The position numbers and the translations under genes were made by a program. Under the pieces are notes generated by a model, which searched no databases, was not told the origin of the DNA, and saw nothing but the letters and a program-made list of their open reading frames with translations. A stretch of 8,112 nt of DNA from an uncultured Clostridia bacterium (GTDB lineage: Bacteria; Bacillota; Clostridia; Christensenellales; UBA1242). Numbering within the stretch: the stretch's first letter is position 1; every line of letters begins with the position of its first letter. The DNA is taken from NCBI GenBank assembly GCA_947625955.1, contig CANQQH010000045.1:1-8112 (forward strand), in the 5' to 3' direction. Below, in pieces: positions 1-5,125 of the stretch.

Positions 1-1210
1 CGTTGGCGTCAATTCTTTTCACCGGCGTGTTGGTTGGGATGATAACAACGTCCAGCCCATAGATATCTTTGAACTCGCCCTCTTCGGTTTTGGCAGTACC
101 AGTCATACCTGAAATCTTGGTGTACATCTTGAAGAAGTTTTGAAGAGTTATGGTTGCAAGCGTCTTGTTTTCAGCGTTGATTTTCACGCCTTCTTTTGCT
201 TCAATCGCTTGGTGAAGCCCGTCGCTATAACGCCTGCCAAGCATAATGCGGCCGGTGAACTCATCAACAATCAAAACCTCGCCATCACGAACGATATAGT
301 CGTTGTCGCGCTTCATCATGAACCTTGCGCGAATCGCGTTGTTGATGCTGTGGTTGATTGAAATGTTTTCAACGTCGCTGAGGTTTTCAAGCTTATAGAA
401 TCTTTCAGCCTTTGCAACGCCCTCTTCGGTGAGGTGGATTGTTTTCTTCTTTTCGTCAATGCTAACGTCTTCGTCTTTGAGTGATTTCGCGAACTTGCAG
501 GCGATTTCGTATTGCTCATTGCTGTCGCCCGAAGGACCAGACAAAATGAGAGGGGTTCGCGCTTCATCAATAAGAATGCTATCAACCTCATCGATGATTG
601 CAAATTCCAGCCCGCGCATCATCATGTCTTGCCTGCGAAGACACATATTATCTCTCAAAAAGTCAAAGCCGAACTCGCTGTTTGTTCCATAGGTGATGTC
701 TGCCTGATAGGCCTGCCTCTTCTCTTCTGGCGACTGGTTTGCATAGATAACGCCAACCGTGAGCCCCAAGAACCTATGGATTTTGCCCATCCACTCCGCG
801 TCACGCTTCGCGAGGTATTCGTTAACGGTGACGATATGCACAGGCTTGCCTGAGAGCGCGTTGAGATAGGCTGGCAGAGTTGCAACCAAGGTCTTTCCTT
901 CACCAGTTTTCATTTCGCTGATACGGCCTTGGTGAAGAACAATACCACCGAGCAGTTGAACATGGAAGTGTTTCATTTTCAAAACTCTCTGCCCTGCCTC
1001 ACGAACAACGGCAAACGCGTCTGGCAAAAGGTCGTCAAGAGTCTCACCATTTTTGTATCTTTCCTTCAAGATGCCAGTCTGGGCTCTGAGCTCGTCGTCT
1101 ATCATCTTTGAATACTTTGGGTCAAGCGCTTCAATCTGCGCTGCTATTTTTTCAAGCTTTTTCAAGCTTCTATTATTGTCAAAATTCGCAAAATAACTAA
1201 AAAGTCCCAT
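1..1210 (-). CDS. secA: Preprotein translocase ATPase SecA, N-terminal part (runs off the left edge)
   Basis: SecA is the cytosolic motor ATPase that pushes unfolded preproteins through the SecYEG channel. Reverse translation from the ATG at 1210 gives 403 codons without a stop. The SecA landmarks appear in order: a helical N-terminus (MGLFSYFANF), Walker A MKTGEGKT at about residues 100-107, the YGTNSEFGFDFLRDN block at about 174-188, the Walker B/DEAD-type DEVDS with following ILIDEARTPLILSG at about 207-225, then VDEFTGR and the SGMTGTA block that leads into the second nucleotide-binding domain. Usual length is 800-950 aa, so roughly half is missing to the left. The start is supported by AGGAG at 1218-1222, seven bases upstream. 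It lies 103 bases downstream of comF on the same strand, as in the comF-to-secA neighbourhood of Bacillus. Identification is essentially certain; no frameshift or missing motif is seen. Confidence 0.98.
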   Translation of the reverse strand, partial: MGLFSYFANFDNNRSLKKLEKIAAQIEALDPKYSKMIDDELRAQTGILKERYKNGETLDDLLPDAFAVVREAGQRVLKMKHFHVQLLGGIVLHQGRISEMKTGEGKTLVATLPAYLNALSGKPVHIVTVNEYLAKRDAEWMGKIHRFLGLTVGVIYANQSPEEKRQAYQADITYGTNSEFGFDFLRDNMCLRRQDMMMRGLEFAIIDEVDSILIDEARTPLILSGPSGDSNEQYEIACKFAKSLKDEDVSIDEKKKTIHLTEEGVAKAERFYKLENLSDVENISINHSINNAIRARFMMKRDNDYIVRDGEVLIVDEFTGRIMLGRRYSDGLHQAIEAKEGVKINAENKTLATITLQNFFKMYTKISGMTGTAKTEEGEFKDIYGLDVVIIPTNTPVKRIDAN

Positions 1211-1234
1211 AAACTTTCTCCTACTATAAGAAAT

Positions 1235-1263
1235 AATATATATTATTTATATAAAAAAGTAAA
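1235..1263 (-). promoter_or_regulatory. Candidate sigma-A promoter for secA
   Basis: On the minus strand, TTTACT (1258-1263) and TATATT (1235-1240) are separated by exactly 17 bases, matching the -35 and -10 consensus at 4 and 5 of 6 positions. The predicted transcript would start near 1228, just before the AGGAG at 1218-1222, giving a very short leader of about 18 bases. The whole stretch 1230-1265 is AT-rich, so chance matches are easy. Readthrough from comF is an alternative source of secA transcript because no clear terminator follows comF. Confidence 0.4.
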
Positions 1264-1313
1264 GTATAATCAAAAAATGTTGCGGCTATTTGGTCGAAAA
1301 AACGCGAAAACTT

Positions 1314-2066
1314 CTACGCTTCTGTGCCTATTCTGTTTGAATCAGTTTTGGCGAGAGTGAAAACAACAACACTTCTTGCGCCCGCTTCTTTCATCACTCT
1401 TGCGCATTCGCTGGCAGTTGCACCGGTTGTTAAAACATCGTCAATCAGGAGCACATCTTTGTTTTTCAGCGCCGCTTTGTTAATTGCCTTGAAACTTCCG
1501 CGAATATTTTCGCGCCTCTCCTTTGCCGATAGCGTTGCTTGCTTCACATTCTCCTTCGTTCTTTCAAGAAAATCGAAGTATGGCATGTTTTGAAGAGCGC
1601 AAAATTCAAGCGCCAGTTCCTTTGCTTGGTTATAGCCCCTTTGCTTCTCCCTCTTCTTTGGCATCGGCACACTCGTGACAACGCTGGCAACGATGTCGCT
1701 GGTGTCGTAGTAGGTGCTGAGCATTTTCGCAAGCGGTTTCTTATAGTCGCGGTAGCCGTTATACTTGAAGTTAAGTATCATTGGCGCGGTCACCTCGTCA
1801 TAGAGAAAGAGTGAGCGCGCGTAGTCAAAGTCATAGGATGTGGCTTGGCATGAAACGCAATATTCATAGTCAAGTCCAATTCTGTTGCCGCATTTGAGGC
1901 AAAAGTGTTCGCCGTTATAGCGGATGAGCTCCTCGCAGCGCGGACAAATGCGCCTGCCGTTTGTTGTGTCGCACTCGCGCCTGCAAAATATGCAGCAGTG
2001 CGGCTCAAACAAAAATTCGCCCACGCTTCTTAGTTTGGTTTTGAACTTCTCAAATTTTTCGCCCAT
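1314..2066 (-). CDS. comFC: ComF family protein (ComFC/GntX-like), zinc-finger plus phosphoribosyltransferase fold
   Basis: ComF-family proteins are needed for natural DNA uptake and transformation in several bacteria; in Bacillus and others ComFC works with the ComFA ATPase on incoming single-stranded DNA. From the ATG at 2066 the product has 250 aa, typical of the family. Residues 24-73 carry cysteine pairs (C24/C25-C28, C41-C44, C56-C59, C70-C73), as in the family's zinc-binding N-terminus. Then come the conserved RGYNQA at 143-148 and the PRPP-loop-like VLLIDDVLTTGAT at 205-217. No enzymatic phosphoribosyl transfer has to be assumed. An in-frame GTG at 2093 would add nine residues, but it has no ribosome site and would place the TATAAT box inside the gene, so the ATG at 2066 is preferred. 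It too lacks a good Shine-Dalgarno sequence (see promoter). The gene is divergent from the kinase-like gene and upstream of secA. Confidence 0.93.
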   Translation of the reverse strand: MGEKFEKFKTKLRSVGEFLFEPHCCIFCRRECDTTNGRRICPRCEELIRYNGEHFCLKCGNRIGLDYEYCVSCQATSYDFDYARSLFLYDEVTAPMILNFKYNGYRDYKKPLAKMLSTYYDTSDIVASVVTSVPMPKKREKQRGYNQAKELALEFCALQNMPYFDFLERTKENVKQATLSAKERRENIRGSFKAINKAALKNKDVLLIDDVLTTGATASECARVMKEAGARSVVVFTLAKTDSNRIGTEA

Positions 2067-2072
2067 GCTCTT

Positions 2073-2101
2073 ATTATAATTGCAGCGCCGCACAAATTAA
2101 A
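2073..2101 (-). promoter_or_regulatory. comF promoter, predicted to give a leaderless mRNA
   Basis: A perfect TATAAT lies on the minus strand at 2073-2078, only six bases (AAGAGC) before the ATG at 2066. Transcription normally starts about seven bases past the -10 box, which puts the +1 at or within a base of that A. No AGGAG-like site lies upstream of the ATG. The -35 is weak: TTTAAT at 2096-2101 with a 17-base spacer, 3 of 6 matches. An A-rich minus-strand stretch (2106-2129) further upstream could act as an UP element. If the GTG at 2093 were used instead, the promoter would have to lie elsewhere and this TATAAT would be coincidence. Confidence 0.5.
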
Positions 2102-2130
2102 GTGATTTTTTGGTTTTTTTCTTTTTTTAT

Positions 2131-2160
2131 TTGTCACCTTCCCTAAGCTATCTTCATAAT
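2131..2160 (+). promoter_or_regulatory. Sigma-A promoter for the kinase-like gene
   Basis: TTGTCA (2131-2136) and CATAAT (2155-2160) each match consensus at 5 of 6 positions with an 18-base spacer. A T-rich run (2106-2130) sits directly upstream, as UP elements do. The start would be near 2167, immediately before AAGGAG at 2169-2174, which is nine bases from the ATG at 2184. This promoter and the comF promoter are divergent and share the T-rich segment. Confidence 0.6.
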
Positions 2161-2183
2161 AGAAACAAAAGGAGAAAAAGGTT

Positions 2184-2735
2184 ATGGCAAAGAACAAAAT
2201 TATCGCGGTTGTTGGAATGTGCGGAAGTGGAAAGAGTGTGGCAGTTGAAGAGTTTGAAAAAGCAGGCTGGAAAAAGATATATTTTGGCGAAGCAACCTTT
2301 CTCAAAATGAAGGAACTTGGCCTTGAAATAAACGAGGAAAACGAGCGCAAAGTTCGCGAAATGCTGCGCGCCAGTGGCGATAAGGGCATCTATGCAAAGA
2401 TTTTCCTTCCCGAGATTGAAAAGGCTATCAAGAAAGGCAATGTTGTTATTGAAAGCATGTATTCTTGGAGCGAATATAAAATCGTGAAAGAGAAGTTTGG
2501 CGATCAGTTTGAAGTGCTATGCATTGCAACAAACGCAAAACTTAGGCGCGAACGCCTCAAAGTGCGAGAGTTTAGGCCAATGGACGAAAAAACCTCGCTC
2601 TCGCGCGACTATTCGGAAATTGAAAATATCGAAAAAGGCGGGCCAATCGGCATTGCCGACTACTATATTCTCAACAACGGCACAGCCCAAACGCTCAAAC
2701 GCAATGTGAAAAAGTTCATCGCAAATCTCAAATAG
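2184..2735 (+). CDS. P-loop kinase-like protein, UPF0200 / dephospho-CoA-kinase-like family
   Basis: A 183-aa P-loop NTPase, probably a nucleotide or small-molecule kinase; the substrate is not known from sequence. The Walker A motif GMCGSGKS is at residues 11-18. A buried strand ending in Glu (VVIE, 87-90) occupies the place of the second nucleotide-kinase motif, and an Arg-rich lid-like segment lies at 121-132 (RRERLKVREFRP). The RDYSEIENIEKGGPIGIADY block (141-160), followed by YILNNGT, strongly recalls the UPF0200 family best known from archaea and related dephospho-CoA kinases. It is full length and intact, has a good AAGGAG site and its own promoter, and is closed by its own terminator, so it appears to be a single-gene unit. 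It is less likely to be true CoaE, whose sequence around the substrate site differs. Family placement is from memory of conserved motifs; function is not assigned. Confidence 0.8.
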   Translation: MAKNKIIAVVGMCGSGKSVAVEEFEKAGWKKIYFGEATFLKMKELGLEINEENERKVREMLRASGDKGIYAKIFLPEIEKAIKKGNVVIESMYSWSEYKIVKEKFGDQFEVLCIATNAKLRRERLKVREFRPMDEKTSLSRDYSEIENIEKGGPIGIADYYILNNGTAQTLKRNVKKFIANLK

Positions 2736-2759
2736 GAGCTCACCCCTCCTATTTTTATT
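2730..2759 (+). terminator. Rho-independent terminator after the kinase-like gene
   Basis: Arms AAATAGGAG (2730-2738) and CTCCTATTT (2746-2754) form a perfect 9-bp stem with a 7-base loop, followed by a T-rich tract (TTTTTATTTT). The TAG stop at 2733-2735 lies inside the left arm, so the terminator overlaps the end of the gene. It isolates the kinase-like gene from the operon that begins just downstream. Confidence 0.85.
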
Positions 2760-2765
2760 TTGCTA

Positions 2766-2794
2766 TTGAAAAAAAACACCACCCATGATATAAT
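2766..2794 (+). promoter_or_regulatory. Strong extended -10 promoter for the three-gene ART-like operon; leaderless start predicted
   Basis: TTGAAA (2766-2771, 5 of 6) is followed after exactly 17 bases by a perfect TATAAT (2789-2794), preceded by TG at 2786-2787 (extended -10, TGATATAAT). This is the best promoter in the window. Seven bases separate the box from the ATG at 2802, so the transcript should begin at or next to that start codon. No ribosome site lies upstream of any of the clustered ATGs (2793, 2799, 2802); the ATG at 2793 overlaps the -10 box itself and cannot be on an mRNA from this promoter. Confidence 0.8.
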
Positions 2795-2801
2795 GAATAT
2801 G

Positions 2802-3590
2802 ATGGGAAAAGAATATAAATATATCAATGCTGAATACATTGGCCGCGTGCTTGACTTCGCCGAGAAACTCAACAATGGCAAGCCAACAACAGCGGTCGAC
2901 CGTTTTTCGTATCGTGCGTTCGCCTATGCCGTTCAACTCTATGGCTATAATGGGTTTCCACAAGTTGTTCCCGACCAGAAGTTCGATGCTGTTCCATCAA
3001 CCACGCTCTATCGCGGCGTGAAAGACACCGAACACAACGCCAACCTGCTCTGCGACTATGACTATCACTATGGCTTTGGAACTTGGGGCGACGGGATTTA
3101 TTCAATAACCGAAAGGCCCATCGCCTTTCACTACACAAAAAAATCTCCATTGTCTGCTGAGAACACCGAAAGTGAAGAAGAACTAAATCAAAGAATCATG
3201 ACTTTCAAAGTGGACCCAAGAACAAAATTCGTCAATCTCAACAAGATTTTCCAGCAAGTTCGTTTGGCAGGCCCGGCACGACTTCTTTGTTTGCCAGAAG
3301 TGCGCGAGCTTTTCAAGTTCTCTCACACACTTTCAAAAGAGCGTGAGAACCTGCTTAACCAACTCTTGACCAGCAACATTTCGCTTGCAGCGCTCTTTAT
3401 TGGCTATGAAGGGCTCAAATATTTCGGCGATGCCGACGAGGAAACAGATGTTTTGCTCAATCGCGGAAAAATGATTGTTAGCGAGTCGGAGTTCAGGCGT
3501 GTTTGTGCGCTCAGCCGAAAGTATAAAGATGGCACTATTGATTTTGCTCAAAAATACGCAAACCCCGAAGTTGAATTTCTTAATGAATGA
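2802..3590 (+). CDS. ADP-ribosyltransferase-like protein, paralogue 1 of 3
   Basis: No named family is recognised with certainty. The 262-aa product shares a set of ordered blocks with the next two genes: LYRGV (R71), DYDYHYG (85-91), GDGIYS (96-101), a V-rich strand near 133-146, GYEG (201-204), LLNRGK (218-223), SESE (227-230), YKDGTIDF (241-248) and a terminal EFLNE. An Arg-Gly strand followed by a G-x-G-I-Y-S/T-type block with A..Y after it resembles ADP-ribosyltransferase folds (PARP G-K-G-I-Y-F, phage-type ARTs with G-Y-D and L-N-R blocks); that is an inference from pattern. No signal peptide or membrane helix is seen, so it is probably cytosolic. The start at 2802 is chosen because the promoter predicts +1 there; a TTG at 2760 and ATGs at 2793 and 2799 lie in frame upstream. 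The stop overlaps an ATG in the ATGA at 3587-3590. Coding is certain, fold moderate, function unknown. Confidence 0.85.
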   Translation: MGKEYKYINAEYIGRVLDFAEKLNNGKPTTAVDRFSYRAFAYAVQLYGYNGFPQVVPDQKFDAVPSTTLYRGVKDTEHNANLLCDYDYHYGFGTWGDGIYSITERPIAFHYTKKSPLSAENTESEEELNQRIMTFKVDPRTKFVNLNKIFQQVRLAGPARLLCLPEVRELFKFSHTLSKERENLLNQLLTSNISLAALFIGYEGLKYFGDADEETDVLLNRGKMIVSESEFRRVCALSRKYKDGTIDFAQKYANPEVEFLNE

Positions 3591-3594
3591 GGAG
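3590..3594 (+). promoter_or_regulatory. Ribosome binding site that decides the start of paralogue 2
   Basis: AGGAG at 3590-3594, followed by AAGGA, lies seven bases before the ATG at 3602. An earlier in-frame ATG at 3587 overlaps the previous stop but has this Shine-Dalgarno downstream of it rather than upstream, so 3602 is the better start. Confidence 0.75.
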
Positions 3595-3601
3595 AAGGAT
3601 A

Positions 3602-4342
3602 ATGAATGATGCTCCAATTCAAAACAAAGAGCTCATGCAAGTGTTCTATTCCTACTATAAAAGCATCGACCAAAAGAACATAAAGCCTGAGAAATATCTA
3701 TTTCGAAAGAACAAAGAGAATGCAATCACCTTTAAGCTCTTCACTTTCCTCACGCAACTTTTGAAGTTCGACGCTTTCCCACAGGTTGTTTCAAACAAGA
3801 CCTACAAAAAGCTCGGTAATGAAACATTCTATCGAGGAGTTGAAGATGTTGAGTATCTTGCAAGATACCTAGCCGACTACGACTACCACTTCGGCAACGG
3901 CTTCAACCAAAACGGCATCTACATCAGCGACAACAAAGACGTTGCTGCCCTATATGCAAAAGCTGAAAAGGGCTGTGTTGCCGAGCTCAAACTTGCGCCC
4001 GACACCCGAATTATAAACAACCTCGTGCTCCTTTGCCAGATTGAAAATGCGCTCAACACACAAAAGCCCGAAGACAAAAACACAAAGGCGCTTTTGAGCA
4101 TCGCGTCTTGCGATCCAAAGTTTTTTTCCTACATTCTCAAAGATGCGTCAATCCTTGCCATGCTCTTCGGCTACGACGCTATCAAGGAAGCCAACGCAGG
4201 AAAAGTGCTTGCAGTTTTGAATCGTGGGAAGGTCATCTTTTCAAAAGACGAACTTGAAAAAATCACGAAAAACTCGCGGCTTTATAAAAACGGCGTTATT
4301 GACTTTGAAAACAAGAATGAAGAGGACTTTTTGAGAGAATAG
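3602..4342 (+). CDS. ADP-ribosyltransferase-like protein, paralogue 2 of 3
   Basis: This 246-aa paralogue of the two flanking genes has the same block order: FYRGV (R78), DYDYHFG (92-98), NGIYIS (104-109), a strand AELKLAPDTRIINN (127-140), GYDAI (190-194), VLNRGK (205-210), KDE (215-217), YKNGVIDF (228-235) and a terminal DFLRE. The distance from the Arg of RG to the Gly of GIY is 27 residues, identical in all three proteins, while the middle helical region varies in length and sequence. This suggests an old duplication with a conserved active-site frame. It starts 11 bases after paralogue 1, with an AGGAG site, and ends two bases before paralogue 3. It is very probably co-transcribed from the promoter at 2766-2794. 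No membrane or secretion signal is seen. ADP-ribosyltransferase-like fold is an inference; the catalytic role is unproven. Confidence 0.85.
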   Translation: MNDAPIQNKELMQVFYSYYKSIDQKNIKPEKYLFRKNKENAITFKLFTFLTQLLKFDAFPQVVSNKTYKKLGNETFYRGVEDVEYLARYLADYDYHFGNGFNQNGIYISDNKDVAALYAKAEKGCVAELKLAPDTRIINNLVLLCQIENALNTQKPEDKNTKALLSIASCDPKFFSYILKDASILAMLFGYDAIKEANAGKVLAVLNRGKVIFSKDELEKITKNSRLYKNGVIDFENKNEEDFLRE

Positions 4343-4344
4343 AG

Positions 4345-5094
4345 ATGATAGAAAAAGAGAAACTCGACATGATGGTTGACTTCGCAATGAAGCTAAGAAC
4401 CCGTCAGGCTCAACCAAACTATTCAAAGCGCGTGCATAAAATCCTCGTGAAAAGCGACATAAACCACCGCCTCTATTGCTATATGGTTGACCTCATGGGT
4501 TATAGTTCTTTCATGCAAATTGCGTCGGGCACTCATTCAAAGCGTGTTTTTAGGGGCGACAAATCCCCAAACAATCTTGCCCAGCTCGTTTGCGACTTTG
4601 ACTACCACTACGGCTCTGGCGCCTTTGGAAACGGAATCTATCTCACAACAAACAAAGATCGCGCCCTTGACTACACTCCAAAAAACAATGAAAGCCACAT
4701 CCTCACCCTTTCTCTCAGCAACGATATCTCGCTCATCGGCGAGCAAAAGCTCATTGACCTTTATCTTGAACTATTGTTTTTCAAAAAGAAAACAACTCAT
4801 GAGCTTCAACCTCTTGTTGACTACATTTATTCGCTAGATAGGTCAGTGCAAAGAACCTTTCTTCGCTTCCTTCTCACCGACTATTCGAAGATTGCGCTCG
4901 TGCTGGGCTACGACGGAATCGTCATCAATCCTAGCGACAATATGCTAAGCGACAAAAACTATTGCATCTTCAATCGCGGCAAACTTCAAATAACAGAAAA
5001 TGAACTCAGTCGCATTTGCAACCTTTCAAAAAACTATCACGGCGGAACCATTGACTTTGAAAGCAAAAGCGCGGACGAATTTTTGAGAGAATGA
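4345..5094 (+). CDS. ADP-ribosyltransferase-like protein, paralogue 3 of 3
   Basis: The 249-aa last gene of the operon. Blocks: VFRGD (R70), DFDYHYG (84-90), GNGIYLTT (95-102) followed by DRALDY (105-110), GYDGI (188-192), IFNRGK (208-213), ENE (218-220), YHGGTIDF (231-238) and a terminal EFLRE. The stretch from GNGIY to ALDY is the most PARP/ART-like in the trio. Its N-terminus (LDMMVDFAMKL) resembles that of paralogue 1 (VLDFAEKL), so 1 and 3 look closer to each other there than to 2. The ATG follows the previous TAG by two bases and has only a weak purine-rich GAGAG upstream (4333-4337), so translation is probably coupled to paralogue 2. The TGA stop abuts the bidirectional terminator. No signal peptide is seen. 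Real coding region; function inferred only at fold level. Confidence 0.85.
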   Translation: MIEKEKLDMMVDFAMKLRTRQAQPNYSKRVHKILVKSDINHRLYCYMVDLMGYSSFMQIASGTHSKRVFRGDKSPNNLAQLVCDFDYHYGSGAFGNGIYLTTNKDRALDYTPKNNESHILTLSLSNDISLIGEQKLIDLYLELLFFKKKTTHELQPLVDYIYSLDRSVQRTFLRFLLTDYSKIALVLGYDGIVINPSDNMLSDKNYCIFNRGKLQITENELSRICNLSKNYHGGTIDFESKSADEFLRE

Positions 5095-5122
5095 AAAATC
5101 CATGAAAATTTCATGGATTTTT
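5094..5122. terminator. Bidirectional terminator between convergent transcription units
   Basis: A perfect palindrome has 14-base arms (5094-5107 and 5109-5122) around a single A. The core TCCATGAAA/TTTCATGGA is flanked by an A5 run on the left and a T5 run on the right, so both strands show a hairpin followed by a U-tract; the plus strand continues TTGTTTT. It occupies nearly all of the 31 bases between the end of the ART-like operon and the end of the convergent repeat-protein gene, and should serve both. Confidence 0.88.
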
Positions 5123-5125
5123 GTT

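Noticed and set aside
140..1111. Several open frames on both strands inside the first 1.1 kb.
   Set aside because: They overlap the intact secA frame and show no family resemblance or ribosome sites; they are out-of-frame shadows.
1150..1170. Repeated TTCAAGCTT in the secA 5' region.
   Set aside because: It is explained by adjacent Lys-Leu-rich codons (SLKKLEK) of the SecA N-terminal helix and is not a regulatory repeat.
1293..1313. Possible hairpin from CGAAAAAACGCGAAAAC just after comF.
   Set aside because: The two halves are direct-repeat-like rather than complementary; no stable stem with a U-tract can be drawn.
2067..2093. GTG start giving a nine-residue longer ComF.
   Set aside because: There is no Shine-Dalgarno, the extra residues (Arg/Cys/Asn-rich) do not look like family sequence, and they are encoded across a perfect TATAAT box.
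2760..2801. In-frame TTG (2760) and ATG (2793, 2799) upstream starts for the first ART-like gene.
   Set aside because: The TTG lies in the T-tract of the preceding terminator and upstream of the promoter, and the ATG at 2793 overlaps the -10 box. The ATG at 2799 remains possible only if transcription starts a few bases early.
3587..3601. ATG at 3587 as the start of paralogue 2.
   Set aside because: It has no ribosome site of its own and would place the AGGAG inside the gene; the ATG at 3602 is correctly spaced behind that site.
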